NCBI GenBank assembly: GCA_951804985.1
Contig: OX638132.1
Location: 92,260,696-92,324,695, forward strand
Direction of reading: 5' to 3'
Length of the DNA stretch: 64,000 bases
Source: Dryomyza anilis
Lineage: Eukaryota > Arthropoda > Insecta > Diptera > Dryomyzidae
The translations under genes and the position numbers were made by a program. The notes beneath the pieces are model-generated. The model saw only the letters and a program-made list of their open reading frames with translations, had not been told where the DNA came from and searched no databases. This document shows positions 21,101-29,149 of the stretch, one piece after another (position 1 is the stretch's first letter; each line of letters begins with the position of its first letter).

Positions 21101-23618
21101 CAGTATTTCTCAACTTTTTCTGTATTCGGACAGCATCACAGCAAAACAGACAGACGTACATAGCTAAACGGACTCGGGTAGTGATGCTGATCAATAATAT
21201 ATATACTTTTCCATACCGGACACGCCTTCTAAGGGGCGTTAAAATATAAGCACAAAGTTAATATACCCTGTACCTCGTAGGTGTAGGGTATAATGAGTGT
21301 TCCACTTTTACGAATTCATGTACACTTCGCGTTATGCCATCTTTTTAATTACTTTGACATGCCTTTTTTTAGAAAAGTACTATTTTATAAAAAGTTAGTT
21401 AGGCTTTTTAACAGGGACGCTACAAAAGTAGAGCGATAGGGACAGCAAACGACACCATATTTCTTGCCGCTCTTTTGACATTTCTCTTCAGTAAGGTTTG
21501 CCATTTCATGATGGAAAGATATGAAAAAAACTTTTGTAGCGCTCTTATTGAAAAACCCTTTACTAGAGTGTTTTTTTTTTGCAGACGTTAAAGTTCCAGG
21601 TTTCGAATATAGTTTGAAATTTATACCCTTTGCCTTTCAAATATAATTGCATATCCCGTTTCGAATCCTCATCATTATTCATTTGTAGGGTGTCCCAGAA
21701 GGTCAAGAAAACTAAAAAATGTATTTTCTATTTGACATTTATAAGGGGGCGGCAATTTTTTTTTATTTTTTTCGGTGGATGATAAAATTTATGTTTAGAT
21801 TTTTGGGGGCGTAAAAATAGGCGTAACAAAAATGGCCGAATCCATTTTTACTTTATAACAATCAGTAATACTTCAATTCTAAGCGATTAAGAACGAAATC
21901 AAACTTTTTTATTACTCCACTGTGTGGCGGGTGAGAGCATTTCATAGGAAATGTTTTACTTTCGTAGGTTTGCCATTTACTGTCGAGAGGTAGCGCGGTA
22001 TAGAAAAATGTTTCTATACCCAGTCCAGGCTTGAACCAGGGACCTTTCCGCTCGCAGTCCAACGCACTAACCTGTGAGCTACCGCGGCTTTATGGATATA
22101 CATGATGAAATTTTTTCCTTGATAAAAATAAATTAAACTGAAATAAAATTATTTTGAAACCAATTTTTTTTATAAGAGATTGGCGCATGCTGTGTTTTTT
22201 CGGCCTGAGAGAAAATGAAAATTTTCAAAAATAAAAGTTTCTCACAGACCGAAACCGAAAATTTTTAAAAGTAAAGGTTTCTCTCAGACCTAATCTTTTT
22301 TTTTTTATTAAATAAAAATGTTTAGTCGACTAAAGCAACAATGTTCGAAATATATATATACATATTTGTTTTTGGGTCAATATAAACAATAATGTTCGAA
22401 AATTTTCGAAAAAATATTGTTTGGGAAATAAAGCATTTTCCAACAAAAAATTGACAAAAACAACAATATTCGAAATTTTTCGAAAAAAAAATTGTTTCAA
22501 AAAATGTTTGTACCACAAAAACAACAATATGGTCGAAATCAGAATTTTCAAAAAAAAAAATATTCAACAAAAATAACAATGTTCGAAAAATCGTCAAAAT
22601 CACAATTTTCCAAAAAAAAAATATTCGACAAAAATAACAATGTTCGAAAAAAAAAAATTGAAAAAAAAAGTGCACAACAAAAATAATACAATGGTCGAAA
22701 TCACAATTTTCCAACAACAAATTTATATACAACAAAAATTTTAATGGGATTTAATGAGATTTTTTCTGACAATCTAATAATTCTAAAGGTTTCAAATTAA
22801 ATACATTCTAATAGTACCTATCATGTGACAATATAACGCCACTTTCGAAATTTGAAAATCCACCAACACAACGCGAAAGTGTCTGCAAACTCTTTCGGTA
22901 TACTTCTTAATTAAGACTCTTTATTCTGTTTGTTTTTCTTTGGCTGGCGCTGCTGTTATTTTGCATACGGTCTGTTGTTGACCACATCGTTGACTCTGCA
23001 ACTGCAACCCACAATAAACACTAACTGCACCCACGATGACTACGACGATGTCAACATGTACAACAACAACAAACAACTAACACCCACAAACAGGGCTGCT
23101 ACATCTCTGGCCTACACATTGAGGGAGCTCGATGGGACCTGGAGATTAATCAACTGGCGCGGTCGCAACCCAAAATTCTGGTCGAGGATTTGCCAATTCT
23201 ATCAGTGCTACCAATAGAGGTGCACAGGCTCAAATTGCAGGTGAGTGCGTCGTAGCAACAGCTGTAGTTGTTGCTGTTGCTGTTGTTCTTGTCTTTCGTG
23301 TCGGTATGGTCGAGGTCTAGTTCTGGTCGCTGCCACCTGCAAATGACAAGGACTAATGTATCGTTGTATGGGTCGTAATGAAGCGCTTAATTACGAGTAC
23401 TGCTCTTTTTTACTCGTTTAATTTCTATGGCTTGGGCACCCCATCATTTTTAAATTTACTTTTATTTGCAGAACACGTTCCGTGCTCCGGTGTATACGAC
23501 ATCGTTGCGTCGAAATGCCATGGGTGTTGGTCTGGTCTTTGAGGCTGATCTGGCGACCAGCGAGGACTTAAGTCATTGGGTGCTGCAAGGTGTCTGTTTG
23601 ACATTAAATAGAGATTAG
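4225..23618 (+). CDS. Dhc98D: Axonemal dynein heavy chain, C-terminal part (DNAH10/Dhc98D type), 12 exons
   Basis: Exons: 4225-4491, 4953-5154, 5218-5360, 5524-5682, 5747-5924, 5987-6118, 8425-8636, 16764-16904, 17233-17337, 17721-17822, 23094-23240, 23472-23618. All have AG/GT borders and matching phases; together they make 1935 nt (644 codons plus TAG). The protein is the end of a dynein motor: the D6 P-loop region, AAA lid and C-terminal domain. Landmarks are [83 protein letters not shown] and the terminal [14 protein letters not shown]. These match DNAH10 (inner arm I1/f beta chain) as I remember it, and differ from the DNAH5/8 and DNAH9/11/17 endings. Known role: ATP-driven microtubule sliding in axonemes. 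The rest of the gene lies left of the window. It converges on the minus-strand gene ending at 25454. Subfamily assignment is from memory. Confidence 0.88.
6119..7004. other. Dynein intron, unremarkable part
   Basis: It starts with the donor GTGACA. It holds CAA microsatellite-like bits (6440-6465), a poly-A run (6708-6718) and no exon or clear repeat. Confidence 0.45.
7005..7619. repeat. ~190-bp tandem repeat, first block (about 3 copies)
   Basis: The phrase gagttatttaaagtttaaac, or close variants, recurs at about 7085-7110, 7262 and 7460. Each is flanked by aactcagtat and ataatttatatatc. Spacing is 177-198 bp. The copies are diverged, so the array is not young. Confidence 0.6.
7620..8110. 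mobile_element. Solo LTR (491 bp) with 5-bp target duplication CTCAG
   Basis: The insert begins TGTCCAC and ends GCGAACA (TG...CA ends). It is flanked on both sides by CTCAG (7615-7619 and 8111-8115). The uninterrupted target is known from the neighbouring repeat units, which read aactcagtat at the same place, so the insertion boundaries are firm. No internal retrotransposon coding sequence is present, so this is a solo LTR left by recombination. The superfamily is not determined. Confidence 0.75.
8116..8372. repeat. ~190-bp tandem repeat, second block (about 2 copies)
   Basis: The array continues after the solo LTR with gagttatttaaagtttaagc at about 8159 and a degraded cgagttattcaccg at about 8355. 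With the LTR removed the spacing to the first block is again about 190 bp. It runs almost to the acceptor of exon 8425. Confidence 0.55.
8425..8636 (+). CDS. Dhc98D: Dynein exon of the C-terminal domain ([12 protein letters not shown]...)
   Basis: This 212-nt exon is flanked by tttatcag and gtaaga. It completes the split glycine codon and reads [20 protein letters not shown], then [19 protein letters not shown], the helical start of the dynein C-terminal domain. It sits alone between a 2.3 kb and an 8.1 kb intron. It ends in phase 0. Confidence 0.88.
8664..8805 (+). repeat. Miniature element, copy A (TGATGAAT-rich)
   Basis: A 140-bp segment (atattgatgaatttcgttct ... gaatgattgaaaaagt) matches 15536-15678 in reverse complement with few differences. 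It starts about 27 nt after the splice donor at 8637. Confidence 0.55.
8930..9006 (-). repeat. Decayed tRNA-like SINE head
   Basis: On the minus strand, ggttgcgagttcaaca near 8947-8960 and ttggttagtgtgttggac mark degenerate boxes like those of the SINE copies. No tail is recognised. It lies in the 8.1 kb dynein intron. Confidence 0.4.
9421..9478. repeat. CA/GA microsatellite
   Basis: A run of CA dinucleotides (about 9427-9443) passes into GA-rich and GACA units. It lies in the large dynein intron. Confidence 0.8.
9479..10785. other. Dynein intron, AT-rich, with a strong hairpin at 9914-9963
   Basis: At 9914-9963, 22-nt arms (ttcatatctccgaaactatg... and its complement) match at 21 of 22 positions around a 6-nt loop. 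Near 10380-10530 tttaattaaac-like motifs recur. No exon is found. Confidence 0.5.
10786..10960 (+). repeat. Decayed SINE head and body, plus orientation
   Basis: The plus strand carries ggtgcgttgaactgtgagtc and caggttcaaaacccc, matching the SINE head, then gaaaatgtttttctg, matching the body. It is diverged and lacks a tail. Confidence 0.4.
11173..11824. mobile_element. DNA-transposon-like element with CCCTAG terminal inverted repeats
   Basis: The left end CCCTAGCAGAAATTT (11173-11187) is matched by AAATTTCTACTAGGG (11810-11824) as an inverted repeat with one mismatch. The interior has several short inverted motifs (cccgatgcgccatcggg; cccgtcgtcggg; tgatcgggatat). A second miniature element is nested at 11524-11743. 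No transposase frame is seen, so it is non-autonomous. Confidence 0.5.
11524..11743. mobile_element. CACTCAG-type miniature transposon, copy A (nested)
   Basis: Ends are CACCCAGAAAAAAA and TTTTTTCTGGGTG. Internal blocks (aatagtcaata.gataaa; taaatcaataatag; attataatgggatttga) are shared with copies B and C. It is inserted in the CCCTAG element. Confidence 0.55.
11901..12132. mobile_element. CACTCAG-type miniature transposon, copy B
   Basis: Starts CACTCATAAAAAA and ends TTTTTTCTGAGTG, flanked by TA on both sides (11899-11900 and 12133-12134), suggesting a TA target as in Tc1/mariner elements. The body matches copies A and C. Confidence 0.6.
12300..13120. other. G+C-richer island inside the dynein intron
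   Basis: The composition shifts visibly, with CAG/CAA runs, gaccaaccaaccgaccgacc microsatellite units (12753-12780) and unique-looking sequence. The open frames on both strands have no recognisable protein. It may be a regulatory element or an exon of an unrelated transcript. Confidence 0.35.
13121..14231. other. AT-rich intron DNA with homopolymer and TA runs
   Basis: It holds a (TA)n run at 13128-13143 and many poly-A/poly-T tracts, densest at 13,960-14,230. Nothing else is seen. Confidence 0.5.
14232..15216 (+). mobile_element. Helitron-like non-autonomous element (985 bp)
   Basis: It begins TCTATATATATAAAACTCTT preceded by A, and ends CTAG followed by T, the A|TC...CTRR|T rule of Helitrons. 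A hairpin (gcacga-g-tcgtgc) lies 10 nt before the terminal CTAG, in the usual place. The 5' part has a GTCT microsatellite and an aaccgctgaaccgattt-type block that I remember from insect Helitron-like elements. The middle carries a 15-bp minisatellite (14484-14870). No Rep/helicase coding sequence is present. Confidence 0.7.
14484..14870. repeat. 15-bp minisatellite (actcaccacactaaa) inside the Helitron-like element
   Basis: About 25 tandem copies of actcaccacactaaa with small variations. They are followed by a second irregular array of ttctacgg(g/c)gaaga units at about 14880-15005. A short open frame there simply translates the repeat. Confidence 0.8.
15217..15535. other. Intron DNA without recognised features
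   Basis: AT-rich; contains acagggtgtttggtatat at about 15304, which resembles a transposon end, but no partner was found. Confidence 0.4.
15536..15678 (-). repeat. Miniature element, copy B, inverted relative to copy A
   Basis: This is the reverse complement of 8664-8805; shared blocks include gataatgaattcata and atcatggttt..agaacgaaa. It lies in the same intron, 1.1 kb before the acceptor at 16763. Confidence 0.55.
15679..16763. other. End of the 8.1 kb dynein intron
   Basis: AT-rich. A short cluster of gatcagggcag / cgatcaaggcagg units lies at 16385-16440. It ends with the acceptor caacttcag at 16763. No exon is seen. Confidence 0.45.
16764..17822 (+). CDS. Dhc98D: Three dynein exons of the C-terminal domain
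   Basis: The exons are 16764-16904 ([20 protein letters not shown]...), 17233-17337 ([20 protein letters not shown]...) and 17721-17822 ([18 protein letters not shown]...). All are phase 0 with canonical borders. The [27 protein letters not shown] pattern is strongly conserved in axonemal dynein heavy chains of this class. The next exon is 5.3 kb away. Confidence 0.88.
17823..18335. other. Start of the 5.3 kb dynein intron
   Basis: AT-rich DNA with no recognised feature. Confidence 0.45.
18336..19163 (+). repeat. mini-me-like interspersed element, copy 1
   Basis: It starts near aaaaacgagttg and carries an atagtcgg...cccgactat hairpin (18396-18417) and ataccctacacc. Near the end lie GACGGACAGACAGACGGAC units (GTCY type), ggctaaacggactcgggtag, a TATATA tract and ataccctgtacctc. 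The GTCY repeat plus TA tract plus conserved core is what I remember of dipteran mini-me elements; the name is tentative. No long open frame. Confidence 0.5.
19164..20473. other. Intron DNA between the two mini-me-like copies
   Basis: AT-rich; contains SINE copy 3 (19722-19856). Otherwise nothing is recognised. Confidence 0.45.
19722..19856 (-). repeat. SINE copy 3, 5'-truncated (tail only)
   Basis: It carries only the 3' tail half of the same SINE: from the ATA-rich end through the gtgcc/agctc region to ccgttcggattcggca. The tRNA-like head is missing, as expected from incomplete reverse transcription. It lies in the 5.3 kb dynein intron. Confidence 0.6.
20474..21293 (+). repeat. mini-me-like interspersed element, copy 2
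   Basis: It is the same element as 18336-19163, in the same orientation, about 2.1 kb downstream and diverged by scattered substitutions and small gaps. Its ends preserve ataccctacacc and ggtgtagggtat as a short inverted repeat. Confidence 0.5.
21402..21560. mobile_element. Mariner-like miniature element, half-palindrome copy
   Basis: It has one end of type ...acagggacgctacaaaagta and the other of type ttttgtagcgctcttattga, joined through ttcagtaaggtttgccattt. It shares all these blocks with the copies at 46768 and 49974 but lacks their second arm. A TA lies at both borders. Confidence 0.55.
21925..22091 (-). repeat. SINE copy 4, head and body without tail
   Basis: The minus strand reads a tRNA-like head (gccgcggtagctcacaggtt; box B ggttcaagcct) and the body ending near cgcc at 21925. 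The tail module seen in copies 1-3 is absent, so this copy is 3'-truncated or recombined. Confidence 0.55.
22092..22329. other. Intron DNA with repeated gtctgagagaaa motifs
   Basis: Three tttctc(t/a)cagacc / ggcctgagagaaa motifs on both strands suggest a small decayed inverted-repeat element. Nothing more is recognised. Confidence 0.3.
22330..22735. repeat. Low-complexity tandem region (aacaatgttcgaaa units)
   Basis: Irregular units of about 40-70 bp built on acaaaaacaacaatgttcga and poly-A recur through this stretch. The 137-aa minus-strand open frame is Phe/Ile repeat translation, not a protein. Confidence 0.6.
22736..23093. other. End of the dynein intron
   Basis: It includes a fragment related to the CACTCAG-type element end (ttaatgggatttaatgagat). 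It ends with CAA-rich sequence and the acceptor at 23093. Confidence 0.35.
23094..23618 (+). CDS. Dhc98D: Last two dynein exons and stop codon
   Basis: Exon 23094-23240 reads [17 protein letters not shown]...VHRLKLQ. Exon 23472-23618 reads [20 protein letters not shown], ends with GVCLTLNRD and stops with TAG at 23616-23618. The ending has the usual family length, so the C terminus is complete. Confidence 0.9.
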
Positions 23619-23681
23619 TTGAAAATAACATCTTCTTCTTCTCATTGTTGTTGTTTGTACATTAATTTAAATTATTTTTTT

Positions 23682-23687
23682 AATAAA
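23682..23687 (+). terminator. Probable polyadenylation signal of the dynein gene
   Basis: An AATAAA hexamer lies 64 nt after the dynein stop codon, in AT-rich sequence. It is the first such hexamer downstream on this strand. Usage is inferred, not shown. Confidence 0.5.
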
Positions 23688-23739
23688 TATTTTCGAAGTT
23701 TAACACGTAGTTATTTCTGTATAAAAAAAAAAGTTATGC

Positions 23740-25060
23740 GTAATTGAGATTTAATGGTGTAACTGCAACATTTCCAAGTCCAATTGAGATTTTTCCATAT
23801 CGAAATGTGGTAGTTTTCATTCAAATAAAGTTTTTCCATTTCATATTGCTAAAATTCCATTTTTAAATGGGGAAAATTCCAAATATATTTGATATATAAC
23901 ATTTGAAATTGAGATAATTTTAAATAATATTGAGATATTCTATTTTAGAAGGAGAAAATGACAATTCAAATTGAGATATTGCATATGCAATCGGGAAAAT
24001 TCCAATTTAAATAGTGATTTTTGCATTTGAATTGAATTTAATTCGAAATTACGATTGGAATTTTCTGATTTGAAAATAAAAATTCTAAGTTTTTTTTCGA
24101 TTATATTTTGGAAATGAGAAAATTCTAAATGAAATTTATATTTTTTCATATCGAAATGAGGTAATTCCAATTCAACTTAAATTTTTCTATTTGAAAATGA
24201 TTTTATAATAAGAAAAGTTCCAATTTGAAATTTATAAAATATCAAATGAATTAAGATTTTCTATTTTAAAATGAGAAAATGCCAATTCAGAGATGTAACA
24301 TTTGAAATTGTGAAAATTCCAATTTAAATACAGATTTTTGCCTTTGAATTGAATTGAATTTTCAATTTCCTAATATCAATTGAAAACTACAAATTACAAT
24401 TTGGAATTTTCTGATTTGAAAATGTAAATCCTCATTTTTTTTCGAATTTTTTCAATTTCAAATGAAAATTTCTTGATTTCAAATAGAAAAATCTCAATTT
24501 TATTTTGAATTTTTCCAATTTCAAAGCGAATAGCTTAATTTATTTTTAAACTTTTTCGATTTGAAATCAAAATCTCATTTATAAATAGACTTTTTACAAT
24601 TTTAAATCAAAAAAATCTGAACTTTTCTTTAAATTTTCCAAATTTTAAATAGAATATCTTAATTATTTTATAAAATTATCAATTTCAAATGAATAATCTC
24701 ATTTATTAATGAACTGTTCTCAATTTCAAATGAAAAATCTTAAATTTTATTTGAATTTTTCCAATTCCAAATCGAATATCTTTATTTCTTTAATAAACTA
24801 CTCAATTTCAAATGGAAAATCTCATTTATAAATGGACTTTTCTCAATTTCAATTGTAACAACAATAAATTATATATTGAAATTTATCAATTTCAAATGGA
24901 ATATCTTAATTTCTTTTATAAATTTCTCAATTTCAAATGGAAAATCTCATTTGGAAATTGACTTAACGTCATTTCAAATAAAAAGTATTAATTTTATTAT
25001 GAAATTTTCCTATTTCAAATGAAAACCTCTCAATTTTAATTGGAAATGATAAATGTTTAG
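23740..25060. repeat. Degenerate low-complexity array (tttcaaatggaaaatctcat)
   Basis: About 1.3 kb of drifting units of roughly 40-60 bp built on caatttcaaatg.aaaatctca(t/a)tt. It fills most of the space between the ends of the dynein gene and the unrecognised gene. No coding sequence. Confidence 0.6.
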
Positions 25061-25453
25061 TGGTAGAAATTATTCAAAGTGTGGTAAATATAAATATGCT
25101 ATAGGTCCTTTTGAGTATTTCACTGAATACCAATGCACAAAACTTAATAAATTTTAATAAATTCATTATATTGTAAAGAAATTAAATATATTTTGTATAT
25201 ATTACCATTATAAATTAAATAATAAAAAGTATTCTATTTTCAAATATCATTTCAAATGATTTATTAGTTCTTTTAATAATAAAAACATTTAAATTAAAAT
25301 AAAAACACAATATATATTTCCTTATTTAAAGTTAATACTTAATAAAAAACTTTATAATTAAAATTATAATATATTCACGTGCATTAAATTACTTCTAAAT
25401 ACAATATAAAATGTTCTATTCAGTCGATTATGTATCTGGTTTGAACATAAACT
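25061..25453. other. AT-rich 3' flank of the unrecognised gene
   Basis: The minus strand has an AATAAA near 25260, about 190 nt past the stop codon, a possible polyadenylation signal. Nothing else is seen. Confidence 0.35.
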
Positions 25454-28351
25454 TCATGATTTAATACATCTACAATTAAAACATTGTGCAAACATATCTA
25501 GTACACTATTTTTGGCTACAGGCGGAAGCAATTCAAGATTCTGTGAACCACCACTGTCATCGGACTCCAAATCGGATTCAATTGTCATCTCTTGTATACT
25601 AAAGGTATCGGATAACTCTGTGGCACGTTTACTTTTATGCTTCGTTTTGGCTGCAAAAAACGACAGCTCTTCGGGGTCATCACTGTAAGAATACAAAAAA
25701 AAAAAAACAATAGTATCATCCAACATTAAATTAATATGGTGCGTAGCAATAGAATATACCTGCTGTCCGAATTATAATCCACTAATGGTTTCTTTTCAGA
25801 TGTTCCCGGTATCGAAAGTCGATTGATTGGTATCATATTCGAGGCCTGAGTTTTTCTAGCCTATTTAGAGACATTAAATTGATAAGTAGAAGGTTATAAT
25901 ATACCAGAGACGGGACGGGACTAATTCATTATTTTTCAAATTAAATTTGTTCATGAATTGAAATTGCTTTCAAATAATTTCATTTCTATTTATTTAAATG
26001 GCATTTGAAAAAAGTATTTCAATTCGAAAAATATTTCATTTGAATTGAGTAAACAAATTCCAATTCAAAAAAATTTGAAATGAAATACTTTTATTCAATT
26101 CAATTCAAATTTTTGAAATTGGCATTGATCAATTTCAATTCAACAAACGTGAATTGGAATTGATCAATTCTATTTAAAATACATAAGCATTGATATTGAA
26201 GTGGCACGCACCACATTTTGGCTTGACTGTATTTCAATGGCACAGAATTGCATCCAGATGCATCATGGGATATTTTTCGGTAAATCTGTTGCACCCGGGG
26301 CCAGCATATTTGAATCTGTTTTAAGGGGCATAGCTACGCATCTAGGTGGATCATTCGAAGTTTTTGGTTGAATATATACCAATTAGCACAAATTCTTTTG
26401 GCCAAAACCCACTGCGTCATTGCACTTTTTTTTGGAACATTGGTTCCATTGGGATTTGGCCAGAACCCAAGTGCGTCATTGGACATTTTTTTAGACAAAT
26501 TGGTTCCATTGGTATTTGGCCAGAACCCAAGTGCGTCATTGGGCATTTTTTTGGACAAATTAGTTCCATTGGGAATTGGCCAGAACCCAACTGCGTCATT
26601 GGGAATTTTTTTGGACAAATTAGTTCCATTGGGAATTGGCCAGAACCCAACTGCGTCATTGGTAATTTTTTTGGACAAATAGGTTCCATTGGGATTTGGC
26701 CAGAACCCAAGTGCGTCATTGGGCATTTTTTTGGACAAATTAGTTCCATTGGGAATTGGCCAGAACCCAACTGCGTCATTGAGAATTTTTTTGAACAAAT
26801 TAGTTCCATTGGGAATTGGCCAGAACCCAACTGCGTCATTGGGAATTTTTTTGGACAAATAGGTTCCATTGGGATTTGGCCAGAACCCAACTGCGTCATT
26901 GGGAATTTTTTTGGACAAATAGGTTCCATTAGGATTTGGCCAGAACCCAAGTGCGTCATTGGGCATTTTTTTGGACAAATTAGTTCCATTGGGAATTGGC
27001 CAGAACCCAACTGCGTCATTGGACATTTTTTTGGACAAATAGGTTCCATTCGGATTTGGCCAGACTCCGCTTGCGTTATTGGACATTTTTTTGGAACAAT
27101 TGGACGCAGTTGGGTTCTGCCCAAATCCCAATGGAACTAATTTGTCCAAAAAAATTCCCAATGACGCAGTTGGGTTCTGGCCAATTCCCAATGGAACTAA
27201 TTTGTCCAAAAAAATGCCCAATGACGCACTTGGGTTCTGGCCAAATCCCAATGGAACCTATTTGTCCAAAAAAGTTCCAATTACGCACTTGTGTGCTTCT
27301 GTAATCTCACTGGAACAGATCCATCCAAAAAAGTTCCAATGACGCACTTGTGTGCTTCTGTAATCCCACTGGAACAGATTCATCCACAAATGTTTCAATG
27401 ACGCACTTGGCTGTGAATCTATGCCCATTGGAACAGACGCACATAAAATTCCAATGACGCACTTGAATGTAATCTCTGTCCATTTGAACAGATGCACCCA
27501 AAAACTTCCAATGACGCATCAGGATGTGAAACTGTGTACATTGGAACAATTTCAACCAAAAATGTCCAATGATGCATCGGAGTGCGAATTTCACATGGAA
27601 ATTATCACCACTTGAACTTTTACTGCAGGGAGCTCTGCTAAAACTCAAATTAATTCAAATAAATCCAATTCAATTCAAATCAATTCAATTCATAAATTTT
27701 TTGATGGCATTGAGTATTTCTAAGCAATAAGTTGAATTGAGTATTTATAATTCAAATTTTTTTAATTTGAAATACTTTGTTCAATTTATTTCAAAACAAA
27801 TTTGAATTGAAATAAAATTTCAAATTTATTTATATTTTTTTTGAAGTGAATTACTTTGCTTCAATTCTAATTTTTTATTTTTGAAATAGAATTTGTTTTG
27901 CTCAATTCAATTCAAAATCAATTCTCAATTACAAAGTCCCGTCTCTGTAATATACAATTTAACCTACACCATCCTCTTGGTACTGATTGTAATTGCGTTT
28001 GGCACGTTCCACCTTAAGTTCAAGTTTCCGCTGCAATATACGACAGGTGTTTGGAGGTTGTGTCCGGCATATTGTGGGTGCACTGACATCCTCTGCAGCT
28101 GCGGGACTTTGCAAACGTTGTTCCTCATTTGTGCTTTTATTGCGAAATATTACATCGAAGTTGTCCATATGGTTTGAAATATCACGATTACTGCTGTTCG
28201 CCTCAATGGCAGACTGTGATAGATAGATGCATTTTTTTAAGGTAATTGTGTTATATATTTTCTTTTCTATATTTTTTACCATATTATTATCATCTAATAT
28301 CGGTGAAAGTTTATCCTCACTATCGATGCCACTGTCCTCCATTGTGAGCAT
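25454..28351 (-). CDS. Unrecognised three-exon gene, 237 aa, acidic/Ser-rich protein
   Basis: Exons on the minus strand: 28351-27968, 25860-25760 and 25682-25454. The phases join cleanly (0, then 2) to give 714 nt. The protein begins MLTMEDSGIDSEDKLSP; the second ATG (28342) has the better initiation context. The middle has a basic, possibly helical stretch (CRILQRKLELKVERAKRNY). An acidic/serine segment follows (PLVDYNSDSSSDDPEELSFF), then a lysine-rich, nuclear-signal-like KTKHKSKR, and a Cys-rich end (FAQCFNCRCIKS). No signal peptide or membrane segment is seen. I do not recognise the family. The first donor (GGT|GTAGGT) is chosen because it is the only nearby one that keeps the frame. The 2.1 kb first intron is mostly one transposon. 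The gene lies between the convergent dynein and the co-oriented Ppn. Confidence 0.6.
26440..27103 (+). repeat. 60-bp satellite, forward block (11 copies)
   Basis: Units read ggttccattgggatttggcc, then agaacccaa(g/c)tgcgtcattgg, then a T-run and ggacaaat. Spacing is exactly 60 bp from 26440 to about 27100, with few substitutions. Because 60 is a multiple of 3, several frames stay open on both strands; these are not proteins. Confidence 0.92.
27104..27610 (-). repeat. 60-bp satellite, inverted and decaying block
   Basis: From about 27104 the same unit appears as its reverse complement (caatggaactaatttgtcca...gacgca(g/c)ttgggttctgg). There are three good copies, then five or six degraded ones (gatgcatc/gacgcact...ttgtgtgcttctgtaatc) up to about 27600. 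The centre of symmetry is at about 27095-27105. Confidence 0.85.
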
Positions 28352-29149
28352 ATTTTGTGGAACTCTTAAGGTGTTCTTTCTACTTCTCCTTGATTTTGCA
28401 CAGCTGATGACAAATGCATCTATTTATTTTTAATTTTTTTTTAATGAAACCTTGAGTTAAGAAAAATTTATTACAACGTCAGTGCATTATATTTGACTAT
28501 GTGTTGAAAATACCATGTTATCATTTCGAAGCGACAAAGTATTTCAAGTGCGCATGTCCAACATTGTAGAATATCGATTTTTCAAAGTTTGCATTGTAAT
28601 GTGTGTAATTTTTTTTTGGTAAGTCATAGTCAATATTGCAATACTCTACGTTTTGTAGAAATTAAAGAAATAAGGTTAAATAATTTCAATACTTTTATAT
28701 TTATATTTATATTTATTTATTGATCTTGATAAGGACTGTTACGTTACATTCATTTACTTAGAAAAAACTCGGTTATTTATTCAAAAGTATACAAAAAATA
28801 AATATTTTCATATAAACATAAAAATAATTTAATAGTATGTTGTAATATTTAATGGGATTTGCCTATTGAATTAACTAATTTTAATAGTAAAAACAATTAA
28901 TTTGATGGTATTTTTTTATTTTTATGATTAAACATGCAAAAAGCTCCAAATACAGGGCTGAACAAGCCGCAATATACAATGTTGAACAAAAAATTCAGTT
29001 TTTAATATAAAATTAATATGATTTTATATATTTTTTTACATTTTTGATACAAAATTTGATATGATATTATATTTTCATAACATTTTCAATAAAAAAAATT
29101 GATGCGATTTCATATTTTTTACATTTTACATGTAATATTGATATAATAT
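28352..29149. other. Upstream flank of the unrecognised gene
   Basis: It should hold the promoter and 5' UTR of the 25454-28351 gene; no core promoter motif is convincing. A diverged inverted fragment of the CACTCAG-type element lies at about 28820-28930. AT-rich otherwise. Confidence 0.35.

Larger units (their letters stand above)
25905..27947. mobile_element. hAT-like non-autonomous transposon with satellite cargo (2,043 bp)
   Basis: The ends are perfect 12-bp inverted repeats: CAGAGACGGGAC at 25905-25916 and GTCCCGTCTCTG at 27936-27947. The flanks are a perfect 8-bp direct repeat TAATATAC (25897-25904 and 27948-27955). CAG-start termini plus an 8-bp duplication fit the hAT superfamily. 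Subterminal regions are built of aattcaatt-type words. The interior is a 60-bp satellite, and no transposase is seen. It lies in the first intron of the unrecognised minus-strand gene. Confidence 0.85.

Noticed and set aside
22322..22735. A 137-aa Phe/Ile-rich membrane protein on the minus strand
   Set aside because: It is a translation of poly-A/T and acaatgttcga repeats; several frames are equally open.
26334..27342. Long open frames on both strands (up to 305 aa) with repeats such as NPNGTYLSKK and GQFPMELICPKK
   Set aside because: They are the 60-bp satellite read in frames kept open because 60 is divisible by three; several frames and both strands are open at once.
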